Both the position numbers and the translations under genes were made by a program. Shown in pieces: positions 53,701 to 61,468 of a DNA stretch of 64,000 nt (positions within the stretch are counted from its first letter, which is position 1; each line of letters starts with the position of its first letter). This DNA is from Pseudarthrobacter sp. NamE2. Lineage in GTDB: Bacteria; Actinomycetota; Actinomycetes; Actinomycetales; Micrococcaceae. Below the pieces are notes generated by a model that was not told the origin of the DNA, did no database searches, and worked only from the letters and a program-made list of their open reading frames with translations. The stretch lies in the NCBI RefSeq assembly GCF_005796205.1, contig NZ_VAHN01000006.1, positions 1 through 64,000 of the forward strand, given 5' to 3'.

Positions 53701-54839
53701 TCGACGACATGACCACCCCGGTCCTGGCAGACCAGCCACTGCGCACCAAGGTCGACGACCTGGACTACTTCACCTTCTTCATCAACGGAACCAACGTCGG
53801 CAACATGCTCGTCGACTACTTCCGGGTCAACACCGGAACACCCTTCGACTACAACGACGCTTCACTTGCCTCTGTTGACGCGAAGACAGCCGACGGCAGC
53901 ATCCAGCTGGCAACGTCCCAGGACGGCCAGAGCTACACGGGCACCGTGGACCCATACACGCAGACCGTCTCCCTTGGTGCAGCCGCTGCCAGCAAGTTCG
54001 CCAAAGTGGCCATCAACGGTACCGACGTCACCGGCGGCAACACTGTGGACGTTGCACTGAACGCGGGCTCGCAGGATGACGCCGAGATCGTAACTGCAGT
54101 ACCTGTTACGGTCATGGCGGAGGACGGCACCACGGCCACATATACGGTCAACATCTCCCGCACCAACCCCAACCAATCCACGCACCTGCGGAACCTGGAG
54201 GTTGAAAGCTACGCATTGACCCCGGCATTCGCGCCCGAACGGCAGGGCGCTGACCTGCCCTACCAGGTCGTGGAAGAACTGGAATCAACCGTCTCCACGG
54301 TGAAAGTAAAGTGGCAGGCAGGATGGGCTGGCCAGCAGGTCCAGGTCAACGGCAACATCATGCCCGAAGGAGCCACCGAAACCACGGTGAACCTCAAGGA
54401 CGGCGAGAACATCATCGACGTCACGGCCAGCTCGTACCCCGGCGACTTCGGCAGCTACATCATCAAACTGACCCGCAAGGCTGCCGTGCAACCATGGGAA
54501 CTGCGTGGCTTTACCGCTCCCGTAGACATGGGCGGAGTCTGGAACAGCGTAAAGGGCGGAAGCACCGTACCCCTGAAGTTCGAAATGTTCGACCGCGGCG
54601 TGGAAATCACTGACCCCGCTCAGGTCAAGAGCTTCACAGCCACCCAAGTACAGTGTCCAGGCACCAGCGCTCCCATTGACGCCGTCGAATTCCTGACAAC
54701 AGGCAGAACCCAGCTCACCTACGAGGATGGACAGTTCATGCAAAGGTGGCAAACGCCTAAGAAGGCCGGCAGTTGCCTCCAGGTCACCTTAACCGCAGCA
54801 GACGGCTCCCAGATCACCTCCAACTTCCTCATCAAATAA
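50706..54839 (+). CDS. Large secreted beta-helix protein with Ig-like and PxKF domains
   Basis: A 1377-residue exported protein. A Sec signal peptide covers about residues 1-34. A right-handed beta-helix (about 78-640) has repeated N-N-hydrophobic turns such as HSSITVTGNYL, ATVDNNLID and IVVQNNEVAG. Two carboxypeptidase-regulatory-like domains follow (about 665-745 and 748-832). Next are a LamG/concanavalin-like region (about 836-1045, INETFDDETTGAF) and two cadherin-like beta-sandwich repeats (about 1050-1155 and 1157-1262). A C-terminal PxKF domain (about 1264-1377, GGSTVPLKFEMF) closes the chain. The helix is of polysaccharide lyase or glycosidase type, but I cannot name the catalytic residues. 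No sortase motif is seen. CCGGAGGA precedes the ATG. It probably attacks a plant polysaccharide outside the cell. Confidence 0.9.
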   Translation: MKSLSRIVRRCGAAAVATAVVASGMAVVAPPSSAIDALASAQSYAGFTSKGDLQAEGRTIVAGKELAVTDGSAPAGSGTTYYVDSIGGDDTAAGTTAGTAWKTFQNVNAKVFAAGDRILLKAGSSWSAEGTEVAKEAYDYTHWVNGVPTDVTAENPSWLLAPKGSGTAESPIVLSSYGSGAAPELNGRGVVNDVLQLNNQQHWDISNLEITNVTDGFNPSVFEPGANQGQKPGEENPKTGDLRGIHVQAENAGTLSGFDIHNVFVHDVSGVMWSIGNTGLDRSKRTGGILFEGLKGDATAVSQFKDVTVRDNVIANTAFANVAFKQFSGMGENRYRDVKPGWGDRSSGRAATDGTITEDPDWRPHSSITVTGNYLTNRDTEYGWNSLYLTSVQGATVDNNLIDGTGVSGIEMYYADNIVVQNNEVAGVEMRVNAADSNAIDPDRGTSNVLIQGNYVHNSGEGILLCGFSFSTAVVRYNIIQDVDKNYINPHGDSGVNLIYNNLMYNTQKPTRNNTVGFFESSGSASTYLVEKNPHYVFNNAFINTRADVSGAAFRTEFPGVHFSNNAYYGPKVTAPSVDKNATTSDPKLGGDPAENIMNARLTTAQSPLISAGMNVDLAAIAKGFNATGNTATSQLPLTVDFFGTTVASPPNVGPSSYLPPEGQGMVSGIVTDSAGLAVPGATVAYGPGTVTADARGRYALEVPAGEYTLVPSAPGYENGAPVTMTIGSREILSRNLALGATTATEGTVAGTVTSSRAGLGGVAVTISKDGQTVATATTNTAGAFQIANVPMGEGYTVSATKSGYQEASQANVTVQPARTVTVNLVLSLIPGETKYVINETFDDETTGAFTQTTDGALTAKTAPAVGTITVRDDAGRAGNKYLDITKSSASSAVLAVHNTVEQNLTGAVTLEARVQRTTTNGAPNQLAMYSFTESSWNATSPASSTNPSATFGFASGKIITHNVTGSSSVKNVADYTPGKWYTIRNVVDLNTGTFDFYIDDMTTPVLADQPLRTKVDDLDYFTFFINGTNVGNMLVDYFRVNTGTPFDYNDASLASVDAKTADGSIQLATSQDGQSYTGTVDPYTQTVSLGAAAASKFAKVAINGTDVTGGNTVDVALNAGSQDDAEIVTAVPVTVMAEDGTTATYTVNISRTNPNQSTHLRNLEVESYALTPAFAPERQGADLPYQVVEELESTVSTVKVKWQAGWAGQQVQVNGNIMPEGATETTVNLKDGENIIDVTASSYPGDFGSYIIKLTRKAAVQPWELRGFTAPVDMGGVWNSVKGGSTVPLKFEMFDRGVEITDPAQVKSFTATQVQCPGTSAPIDAVEFLTTGRTQLTYEDGQFMQRWQTPKKAGSCLQVTLTAADGSQITSNFLIK

Positions 54840-54850
54840 GGCACTAACCA

Positions 54851-54902
54851 CATGAGAAAAGGCAGGGCCCGGATTCCCGTCCGGGCCCTGCCTTTTCTCA
54901 TG
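54851..54902. terminator. 22-bp perfect-stem terminator, bidirectional
   Basis: Two 22-base arms (54851-54872 and 54881-54902) pair perfectly around an 8-base loop. They include an A-run at the 5' base and the matching TTTT at the 3' base, with a GC-rich top GGCAGGGCCCGG. This is a classical intrinsic terminator for the beta-helix gene, able to work in both directions. Confidence 0.92.
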
Positions 54903-55194
54903 CTCACAGAATGGTCCGACTGCCTCACGGATTTCTCTTGAGCGCGATGCTGAGGGCGCAATTGCCGCTCACACTGGCAGACGACATTACGCCCGCATCC
55001 TTTTCACGGGAGGCGTAGCCGCCGGCTTGTTCTTCTGCCAGCGGCGCCAGCGGTCCCCGCACATCTCCTGCCCGGTCTTGTGGTGGACCAGCTCAGGCCC
55101 CGGAGGCCAGATCCTCCCTTTCTCAGGGCGCCCTGATGTCAAATTCGGGTGTGGCTTACCTCGACGCTTCTGTCGGCTTGTGCGGCCGCACGAC
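54903..55194. other. Gap between terminator and esterase gene
   Basis: About 290 bp with no gene that I can support. A minus-strand frame ending at 54987 is open back into the esterase gene and looks protein-like over about 60 codons, but it has no start codon or ribosome site of its own. Confidence 0.5.
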
Positions 55195-56178
55195 TTAGAC
55201 GCGAAGGCTTGCTGATGGAAGTCGTGACAGCCACTGGTGCTGTTCTGGCCAGCGGTAGCCCTCGCCTCCTTCGTGACCGTTAAATTCGTAGACCGTGGTT
55301 TCGGCTTTGCCGGCGTAGACGTTTGCAGCGGCGAAGACTGTCGAGGGTGGGCAGGTTTGATCCATCAAAGCAGCCGAGAACAAGCCTGGTGCTTTTGCTC
55401 GCTTGGCGAAGTTGACGCCGTCAAAATAAGAAAGCGTGCGGAAGACTTTGTCTTGGGCATTGCGGTGGACGGATAGGTATAAGGCAATTTCCGCGTAGGG
55501 CTGATTGGCAGTTAATCCGACCGCACGTTCGAAGTGGTTGAGGAAGGGTACGTCGGAGAGCAGTGCCAGCAGGTCAGGCACCAGACCGGCGACAGCGAGG
55601 GCGATGCCCCCGCCTTGGCTTGTTCCGGCTGCTATGACGCGCGCGGGGTCCACTGCATCGATGGTGCGCACAGCGTCGACGGCTCGGACGGCGTCGGTGA
55701 TGAGGCGTCGGTAGTAGTAGGTGTCTGGATCCAGTATTCCTCGTGTCATGAACCCGGGGGTTGAAGGGGCGGCGCCATGGGGATCGGGGGTTTGCCCACC
55801 GGTACCCCACCCGGCCCCTTGTCCTCGGGTGTCCATGATGAAGGAAGCGTATCCCGCAGCCGCCCATGCCAGTTGCTCGTGGGGCAGGCCGCGTCCGCGA
55901 CCGTATCCGACGTAGGTGACGATGGCAGGTAGGGGGCCTTCTGCATTTCTCGGAAGGGTGAGCCAGCCACGGATCGGTTCTCCTGCGTATCCCGGGAAGG
56001 TGACATCAAAAGAGTCGAAACTGGTCATACCAGTGTCAATGGGGGTGAGGGAGAGCGTTCCTTCGGCGCTGCGTGCCTCCTGGATGGTGGCGCCCCAGAA
56101 GTCGTCAAAGTCTGCAGGTTCAGCGACTGTGGGCCGGTAGGAACGAAGCTCGTCCAGGGGCATGTCGAAAAAGGGCAC
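55195..56178 (-). CDS. Acetyl esterase, acetylxylan esterase / cephalosporin-C deacetylase family (CE7)
   Basis: A 327-residue alpha/beta hydrolase of carbohydrate esterase family 7, which removes acetyl groups from xylo-oligosaccharides. The RGQ oxyanion motif is in MDTRGQGAG near residue 118. The nucleophile is Ser187 in AAGTSQGGGIAL. Asp273 (LMDQTCPPST) and His302 (EFNGHEGGEGY) complete the triad, close to the positions of the B. subtilis enzyme. No signal peptide is seen; CE7 enzymes are cytosolic hexamers acting on imported acetylated oligosaccharides. It lies 72 bp downstream of a LacI gene on the same strand. The GH43 remnant and the GH2 glucuronidase elsewhere in the window fit a xylan theme. 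Confidence 0.94.
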   Translation of the reverse strand: MPFFDMPLDELRSYRPTVAEPADFDDFWGATIQEARSAEGTLSLTPIDTGMTSFDSFDVTFPGYAGEPIRGWLTLPRNAEGPLPAIVTYVGYGRGRGLPHEQLAWAAAGYASFIMDTRGQGAGWGTGGQTPDPHGAAPSTPGFMTRGILDPDTYYYRRLITDAVRAVDAVRTIDAVDPARVIAAGTSQGGGIALAVAGLVPDLLALLSDVPFLNHFERAVGLTANQPYAEIALYLSVHRNAQDKVFRTLSYFDGVNFAKRAKAPGLFSAALMDQTCPPSTVFAAANVYAGKAETTVYEFNGHEGGEGYRWPEQHQWLSRLPSASLRV

Positions 56179-56250
56179 TGATGTTGCCTTTCACTAGGGA
56201 AGGGAAGACCCGAAGACCGAGTCCCTTCACGGCGACCGATGTTGGATGGC

Positions 56251-57261
56251 CTACCATCGGGGTGTGTTGGTGGAGTCCCGCCAGACGATGGTGTTCAGGG
56301 GTGTGTTTGCTGCCGGTTCGGGGAGGGAGCCACCGACTGCCGTGACGAGGCGGCGCATGGCTCGACGGCCCAATTCTTCATGGTTGACGTCGACGGTTGT
56401 GAGGGTCGGATTCAGATAGGCGCCCAAAGGGTTGTTGTCCCAGCCAGTGACGGTGATGTCCCCCGGTACCTGCCACCCGCGGTTCAATGCTCCGCGGATG
56501 ACTCCTGCTGCTACCAGGTCGTTGCCGGCAATGACGGCGGTGACGCCCGAATTGTTGGGGAGTTGCGTTATGGCTTCAATGCCTGATTCAGCGGACCAGT
56601 CCCCATCGTAAACTCCGGCGGATTCCAGGCCGAGCCGTTCGATGGTGTCGAGGTAGACCTGTTTACGGCCGCGGGCCGATGCGAACTGCTGCGAGCCGGC
56701 TACGTGGAGGAACCGGCGATGTCCTTGTGCTGCGAGCTGCTCGATCAAGTCGGCTACGGGGGAGCTGTCAGCCAGCTCTCCGATGGCGCGCATGTCGTCG
56801 TCGTAGTCCCCGGATACAACCAAAGCCGCACGGCCCGCCACTGCCTCCTCGCTGGTGGGTGCCAAGGGGGCCAGGGAAAGGATGCCTTCAACCTGGCCGG
56901 AATCTGCAAGCTCCAGCATCCGCTGCGTTCGGGCCTCGGCACCGCCCTCGAGACTCACCACTTCGGAGGCGTATCCAGCGGCGTGGGCCATCTGGACGGC
57001 GCCGGCGAGCATCCTGGTCGGGCTGTAGCTGCTTGGGGGCGGGATCAGAATCGCCAGCCGACCCGTACGGCGGGTACGCATGGAGCGTGCGACCAGGTTC
57101 GGCCGGTAGCCAAGTTCCTGAATTGCGGCCTCCACCCGTTGACGGTTCGCCGCCTTCAAGGCGTCGTTGTTCTGCAGGTACCGCGAGACCGTTTGGTGGG
57201 ACAGGCCGGCGAGGCGGGCGACCTGGTGGATCGTGGGACGTCGGACTCGGGTCGTATCCGT
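56251..57261 (-). CDS. LacI-family regulator with an ACG start codon
   Basis: A LacI-type regulator of about 336 residues. The helix-turn-helix TIHQVARLAGLSHQTVSRYL and hinge NLVARSMRTRRTGRLAILIP are intact, and the effector domain ends ITVTGWDNNPLGAYLNPTLT. Upstream of the DNA-binding helix no ATG, GTG or TTG occurs in frame before a TGA. The first TTG (57159) would remove the whole helix-turn-helix. An AGGAGG lies five bases before an ACG at 57261-57259 whose downstream codons read DTTRVRRPTIHQ, so the original start was probably ATG at this place. It may use ACG inefficiently or be a freshly disabled gene. It precedes the esterase gene that it probably controls. Confidence 0.75.
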   Translation of the reverse strand, partial: TDTTRVRRPTIHQVARLAGLSHQTVSRYLQNNDALKAANRQRVEAAIQELGYRPNLVARSMRTRRTGRLAILIPPPSSYSPTRMLAGAVQMAHAAGYASEVVSLEGGAEARTQRMLELADSGQVEGILSLAPLAPTSEEAVAGRAALVVSGDYDDDMRAIGELADSSPVADLIEQLAAQGHRRFLHVAGSQQFASARGRKQVYLDTIERLGLESAGVYDGDWSAESGIEAITQLPNNSGVTAVIAGNDLVAAGVIRGALNRGWQVPGDITVTGWDNNPLGAYLNPTLTTVDVNHEELGRRAMRRLVTAVGGSLPEPAANTPLNTIVWRDSTNTPRW

Positions 57262-57391
57262 TGCGGCCTCCTCTCAGGTTTCGACTGATGTTGCCTAGAT
57301 CCATCCTTACATAGAACATGAACGATCACTATCTCGCGGCATACCGACTTAATCCCTAAGCGTCCACGAGATTTCGGTCAGGATCAGGCAC

Positions 57392-57532
57392 TTGATCGCG
57401 ATCTTGTATGACGGCTTGATCGGGCCGGCCGAATCCCCCGAAGATCTCAGCGCCCTGGCCTGGATTGTGCAATGCCTGGAGGATATCGAAGCGACCGTCA
57501 CCGGAATAGCCCACAACAAGCATGAAGTGTAG
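57392..57532 (+). CDS. Possible small ORF or gene remnant
   Basis: A 46-residue frame from TTG at 57392 ends in GHN-like acidic-helical sequence (LYDGLIGPAESPEDLSALAW, then QCLEDIEATVTGIAHN). It is flanked upstream by a stop and by sequence that could extend it to about 58 residues without a start. The residue pattern and GC-rich third positions look coding. There is only a weak AGG before the TTG. I do not recognise the family. It is the only candidate in the 417-bp gap between the LacI and dehydrogenase genes; it could equally be the tail of a lost gene. Confidence 0.25.
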   Translation: MIAILYDGLIGPAESPEDLSALAWIVQCLEDIEATVTGIAHNKHEV

Positions 57533-57678
57533 CCCTGGAGCTTTAGGCGTGGAACCGGCGGCGGAAAGGTTGCGAGGAAGGTCTTCCCGCCGCCGGCGGT
57601 CAAAGCGCCGCACCCTCCTCGGTTCCTGACGTGCCGGGACAGGCGCCAATAACCGTAGAGGTGGCGGCGTACCAGCGA

Positions 57679-59289
57679 TTAGACGTAGCTTGCTGTCTTC
57701 TGGTCGGATTTTGCCGGGACCACGTTGCCGTTGATGCGGCGGTTGAGGTGCCAGGGGTTGGCGTCCTGGAGCGGTTGGGGGAGGAGTTCCTGCGGGAGGT
57801 TCTGGTAGGCGACCGGGCGCAGGAAGCGGTTGATCGCCAGGGTGCCCACCGAGGTGGTCCGGGAGTCGGAGGTGGCGGGGAACGGCCCGCCGTGGACCAT
57901 GGCGTGGCCTACCTCGACACCGGTGGGCCAGCCGTTGACGATGATGCGTCCCACTTTCTGTTCCAGGACCGGGATCAGCGGCGCGGCGGTGGCGTAGTCC
58001 TCTTCCGTGAGCTGCAGGCTGGCGGTGAGCTGGCCTTCGATCCGGGAGGCAGCCTGCAGCAGGTCCTCCACCGAGTTATAGCGGATCACCAGGGAGGCAG
58101 CGCCGAAGATTTCCTCGTGCAGGACGTGGTTGGACACGAACTGGTCAACGCCGGTGCCGAAGATGGTGGGGGCGGGGGCGTTTTCTGTGGGGCCGGGGGT
58201 GCCCTTGCCGATCAGTTCGACGCCTTCGGCGCTGCCGAGGGCTGTGGTTCCTGTATTCCAGGAGCCGGCAATGCCTTCGGTGAGCATGGTCTGCCCGGCG
58301 CAGGCGGCCAGGGCGCGGCCGACGGCGGCGGCGAGTTTGTCCCCTGCTGCACCGGCCGGGGCAAAGAGCAGGCCGGGGGAGGTGCAGAGCTGGCCTGAGC
58401 TTCCGGTGACTGCCGTGACATAGGCGGCAGCCAAAGCGTCCACGTCACCCTTGAGCGCGCCTTCGAATACGAAGACGGGGTTGAGCGAGGACATTTCTGC
58501 GTAGACCGGGATGGGTTCGGGGCGTGCAGCCGCCGTCTTCATCAGGGCGATGCCCGCAGACTGGGAGCCGGTGAAACCCACGGCTTTGATGGCGGGGTCG
58601 GCCACCAGGGCCTGGCCGATGCTGGCGCCGGGGCCGTAGATCAGCGAGAACACGCCGGGGTGCAGGCCGTGATCCTTGACGGCCTTGGTGACGGCGTGAC
58701 CGACGAGTTCGCTGGTGCCGGGGTGGGCGTTGTGCGCCTTGAAGACCACCGGGCAGCCCGCGGCCAAGGCGGAGGCTGTGTCACCGCCCGCCGTCGAGAA
58801 GGCCAGCGGAAAGTTGCTGGCACCGAACACGGCGACCGGGCCCAGCGGGATCTGGCGCTGGCGAATGTCGGCGCGCGGCAGGGGAGTGCGTTCCGGGATG
58901 GCGGGATCGATTCGGACGCCGCGGAAGTCGCCTTGGCGGACGACGTTCGCGAAGAGCCGCAGCTGGCCGGTGGTGCGGGCGCGTTCGCCCTGCAGCCGGG
59001 CAGCAGGCAGGCCGGTTTCCTGGCCCGCGCGAGTGATGAGTTCGTCGCCGATGGCTTCGATGTTGTCCGCGATGGCCTCCAGAAACGCGGCGTGGGTTTC
59101 CGGGTCAAGGCTGCTGAAGGACGGGAACGCTTCCGCGGCGGCCGCGGTGGCGGCCTTGAGCTGGTCCTCGGTGAGCAGCGTGTACGCGGGCTCGAGGGCC
59201 TCATTGGTGGCCGGGTTGAAGCCGTTGGTGGTCTTGCCTTCACCGGCAACAGGCTGGCCGGCAATAAGTGAATGTCCTGTGAGGGTCAC
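57679..59289 (-). CDS. Alpha-ketoglutarate semialdehyde dehydrogenase (NADP) family
   Basis: A 536-residue aldehyde dehydrogenase of the subgroup that oxidises 2,5-dioxopentanoate to 2-oxoglutarate. Marks are FNPATNEALEPAY near the start, PVAVFGASNFPLAFSTAGGD with Asn159, YAEMSSLNPVFVF with Glu265, and SSGQLCTSPG with catalytic Cys302. The C-terminal GWPTGVEVGHAMVHGGPFPA is specific to this subgroup. The start is GTG at 59289 with GGAG ahead. It follows the SnoaL-like and RraA-like genes on the same strand. The enzyme is the last step of non-phosphorylating pentose, uronate, aldarate and hydroxyproline pathways; which of these applies here is uncertain. Confidence 0.93.
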   Translation of the reverse strand: MTLTGHSLIAGQPVAGEGKTTNGFNPATNEALEPAYTLLTEDQLKAATAAAAEAFPSFSSLDPETHAAFLEAIADNIEAIGDELITRAGQETGLPAARLQGERARTTGQLRLFANVVRQGDFRGVRIDPAIPERTPLPRADIRQRQIPLGPVAVFGASNFPLAFSTAGGDTASALAAGCPVVFKAHNAHPGTSELVGHAVTKAVKDHGLHPGVFSLIYGPGASIGQALVADPAIKAVGFTGSQSAGIALMKTAAARPEPIPVYAEMSSLNPVFVFEGALKGDVDALAAAYVTAVTGSSGQLCTSPGLLFAPAGAAGDKLAAAVGRALAACAGQTMLTEGIAGSWNTGTTALGSAEGVELIGKGTPGPTENAPAPTIFGTGVDQFVSNHVLHEEIFGAASLVIRYNSVEDLLQAASRIEGQLTASLQLTEEDYATAAPLIPVLEQKVGRIIVNGWPTGVEVGHAMVHGGPFPATSDSRTTSVGTLAINRFLRPVAYQNLPQELLPQPLQDANPWHLNRRINGNVVPAKSDQKTASYV

Positions 59290-59483
59290 TGTTGTTCTCC
59301 TGGTTCAAGTTTGTAAGGTGTCGGGGCGGTTGCAGTTCCGCCTTCGCAGCATGTCCGCTCTGGAGGATGAACACTGGGAGCGGAATGCAGGGGGGATCTA
59401 GACGGCTGTTCGCGCACAGGCGCTTTGCACGTTAGTCTCCACCGGGTGTCGTCGCGGCCGGTAGAAGGAAGGCAGCCCGGCAG

Positions 59484-59990
59484 TTAGGTTGCCGGAACTG
59501 CGATGGCGTCCGGATGCGGGCGGTTCACCGGCGGGGCCATGTGGTATCCGTTGGCCTCATAGTCATAACCTTCGAGGGTGTTGGCATCGCGGCTGTCGGA
59601 CGCAGAGGAATAGAAGGCGCGAATCTCAGTGATCTTGCCGGTCTCCGGATCGATTTTGTACCACTCGGACCCCCGGACGTAGCCCTTGCGCGCCGGCTTC
59701 CAGTGCGTGAATTCGATAGCGGCCTGGAAGGTCTCGGGCTCAGCGATGAGCCGCTCGATGGACCAAGCGGAGTCTATGCTCATCGTGAGTCGGCGCCAGT
59801 TCTCGGCGATGGTCCGGCTGCCGATCCAGGGCCCGTCAAGACCGGGGGGGAAGTAGTGAACGGCGTCCTCGGTGAACTGTGCAACCATCTTCTCCACATC
59901 GGCTTCGTTACAGCCGTCAAAGTATGTTCGGATGGTTGCCTCCATCCGGTGTCGCTGTTCCTCGCGGGAAAGTTCCGCAAAGCGTGTCAT
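59484..59990 (-). CDS. SnoaL/NTF2-like protein (tandem copy 2)
   Basis: A 168-residue protein with a single NTF2-like cone fold: helix MEATIRTYFDGCNEADVEKM, strand DAVHYFPPGLDGPWIGSRTI, then the strands FQAAIEFTHW and YVRGSEWYKIDPETGKITEI. Its length equals that of the gene directly upstream at 60059-60565. By hand alignment the two differ at about 36 of 168 positions without a gap, so they are a tandem duplication. The start is the ATG at 59990 with AAAGGGTG ahead. Members of this fold are isomerases, epoxide hydrolases, dehydratases or ligand carriers. In this operon a dehydratase or isomerase of a sugar-acid intermediate is possible. Function unknown. Confidence 0.85.
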   Translation of the reverse strand: MTRFAELSREEQRHRMEATIRTYFDGCNEADVEKMVAQFTEDAVHYFPPGLDGPWIGSRTIAENWRRLTMSIDSAWSIERLIAEPETFQAAIEFTHWKPARKGYVRGSEWYKIDPETGKITEIRAFYSSASDSRDANTLEGYDYEANGYHMAPPVNRPHPDAIAVPAT

Positions 59991-60058
59991 GCCTGCACCC
60001 TTTCGATGTCCTGTTAGATAAGTGTCGGTACTCGCCCCGTTGAAGAGGCGCTGGCTTG

Positions 60059-60565
60059 CTACCGGGATGCCGCTTTGCTGGCGTCCGGGTGGGGCCGGGG
60101 TACGGGCGGTGCCATGTGGTATCCGTTGGCCTCGTAGTCGTAGCCCTGCATCGTCAGGGCGTCGCGTCCGTCGGGAGCTGCGGCGTAGGCGGCCCGGATT
60201 TCGGTGATCTTGCCGGTTTCGGGATCGAAGGCGTACCACTCGTCGCCCCTGAGGTATCCGCCCTTGGCGGTCTTCCAGTGGGTCCACTCGATAGTTGCTT
60301 GAAGCGACTCGGGCTCGGCGATGAGCCGTTCAATGCTCCAAGCCGAGCCGATACTCATGACCAGCCTGCGCCAGTTCTCGGCGATGGTCCTGCTTCCGAT
60401 CCATGGGCCTTCGAGCCCCGGGGGAAAGTAGTGAACGGCATCGTCGGTGAATTGGGAGGCCATTTTGTCCACGTCAGCTTCGTTGCAGCCGTCGAAGTAG
60501 GTGCGGATGGTTTCTTCCATCCGGTGTCGCTGTTCTTCGCGGGGAAGGTCGGCAAAGCGGGTCAT
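60059..60565 (-). CDS. SnoaL/NTF2-like protein (tandem copy 1)
   Basis: A 168-residue NTF2-like protein, duplicate of the next gene at 59484-59990. Shared stretches include YFDGCNEADV, GPWIGSRTIAENWRRL, SAWSIERLIAEPE and GYDYEANGYHMAPPV. Differences cluster in the strand around residues 97-108 and in the C-terminal ten residues, so the two may have diverged in pocket or partner. Its ATG overlaps the stop of the RraA-like gene (ATGA), placing it firmly in the rraA-snoaL-snoaL-aldehyde dehydrogenase operon. The conserved Tyr, Asp and His residues (FDGCNEAD, DAVHYFPPG) could form an acid-base pair, but no catalytic set can be named with certainty. Confidence 0.85.
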   Translation of the reverse strand: MTRFADLPREEQRHRMEETIRTYFDGCNEADVDKMASQFTDDAVHYFPPGLEGPWIGSRTIAENWRRLVMSIGSAWSIERLIAEPESLQATIEWTHWKTAKGGYLRGDEWYAFDPETGKITEIRAAYAAAPDGRDALTMQGYDYEANGYHMAPPVPRPHPDASKAASR

Positions 60566-61341
60566 GCGTTCACCTTTTCCTTCTCGATGGTGTTCTGTTC
60601 CTGCTGCCAGGCCCGGTAGTCATTCAGCGTCTGCTCGTCCGGCGGGTATACGCCCCAGAGGGATTCGCCGGCGCTGACGCGGTTGTGGAGGTATTGCTCC
60701 AGTGCTTCCTGCTCGGCTGCTGGCCCTGCGAGTTCTGCTGCCAGGGCGCGGGGGACGACGATGATCCCGTCGCGGTCGCCGACCAGGATGTCTCCGGGGT
60801 AGATGGCAACGCCGGCGCAGCCGATCGGGACCTGGAGTTCGGCGACGTGGAAGGAGGCGGGCCGCGTGGTGGCGGTGATGCTCTTGGCGTAGGCCGGGAA
60901 GCCCAGCTCGGCAAGTGCGTGCCCGTCACGGAGAGCGCCGTCGGTGACGAATCCGGCCGCGCCCCGATTCATGGCCCGGGTGATGAGCATGTCTCCGGCG
61001 GAGGCGGCGCTGGTATCGCCGCGGCTGTCCACGACAATTACCTGCCGGCGGCCGACCTGTTCGACTGCTTCCCACTGCAGGACGTTGCCGGTGCGGTAGG
61101 GGTCATCGAGCGGATCAATATCTTCGCGGGCCGGGATGAAGCGCATCGTGTAGGCCTCCCCGACGAAGCCGTCGAACTTGTCGCCGACAGGATTCAGGCC
61201 CACCAGGAATGGCTGCCGGATCCCCTTTTTGTAGAGCTGCGTAGCAAGGGTCGAGGTGCTGGCCCGGGCGAGGAGTTCGAAGACTTCATCCCCGAGGGGC
61301 GTTTGCTGGTTTTCGTCCGACATAAGTTTGCTCACTTTCAT
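60562..61341 (-). CDS. RraA-like / HMG-CHA aldolase family protein
   Basis: A 259-residue protein of the RraA fold, which includes 4-hydroxy-4-methyl-2-oxoglutarate/oxaloacetate aldolases. It carries the family helix ARASTSTLATQLYKKGIRQP. The active-site region follows: GDMLITRAMNRGAAGFVTDG, then ALRDGHAL, supplying the Arg and Asp that hold pyruvate and metal. VPIGCAGVAIYPGDILVGDR, then DGIIVVP, is also typical. The start may be the ATG at 61341 or the ATG at 61323; neither has a strong ribosome site. It is the first gene of the operon and overlaps the SnoaL-like gene by 4 bp. Sugar-acid dehydratase or aldolase activity is possible; RNase E inhibition is not expected here. Confidence 0.9.
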   Translation of the reverse strand: MKVSKLMSDENQQTPLGDEVFELLARASTSTLATQLYKKGIRQPFLVGLNPVGDKFDGFVGEAYTMRFIPAREDIDPLDDPYRTGNVLQWEAVEQVGRRQVIVVDSRGDTSAASAGDMLITRAMNRGAAGFVTDGALRDGHALAELGFPAYAKSITATTRPASFHVAELQVPIGCAGVAIYPGDILVGDRDGIIVVPRALAAELAGPAAEQEALEQYLHNRVSAGESLWGVYPPDEQTLNDYRAWQQEQNTIEKEKVNA

Positions 61342-61468
61342 ATTCCCGTTTATCGGGACTCGTTCCCGCTTATTGAATTATGGCATCTTTTGGCTGCGTG
61401 TACCAGAGGGGCGGCCGGAAGGGTTGCCAAGGGTGCCCTGTCGGGTCGAGTTGTGGGCAGAAATAAGA

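Noticed and set aside
54987..55194. Minus-strand open frame with protein-like sequence (PNLTSGRPEKGRIWPPGPEL region)
   Set aside because: It has no start codon and continues as an out-of-frame shadow into the esterase gene; chance openness is more likely.
55027..55215. Plus-strand 62-codon ORF between the terminator and the esterase
   Set aside because: It has no ribosome site, its composition is atypical, and it overlaps the esterase end in antisense.
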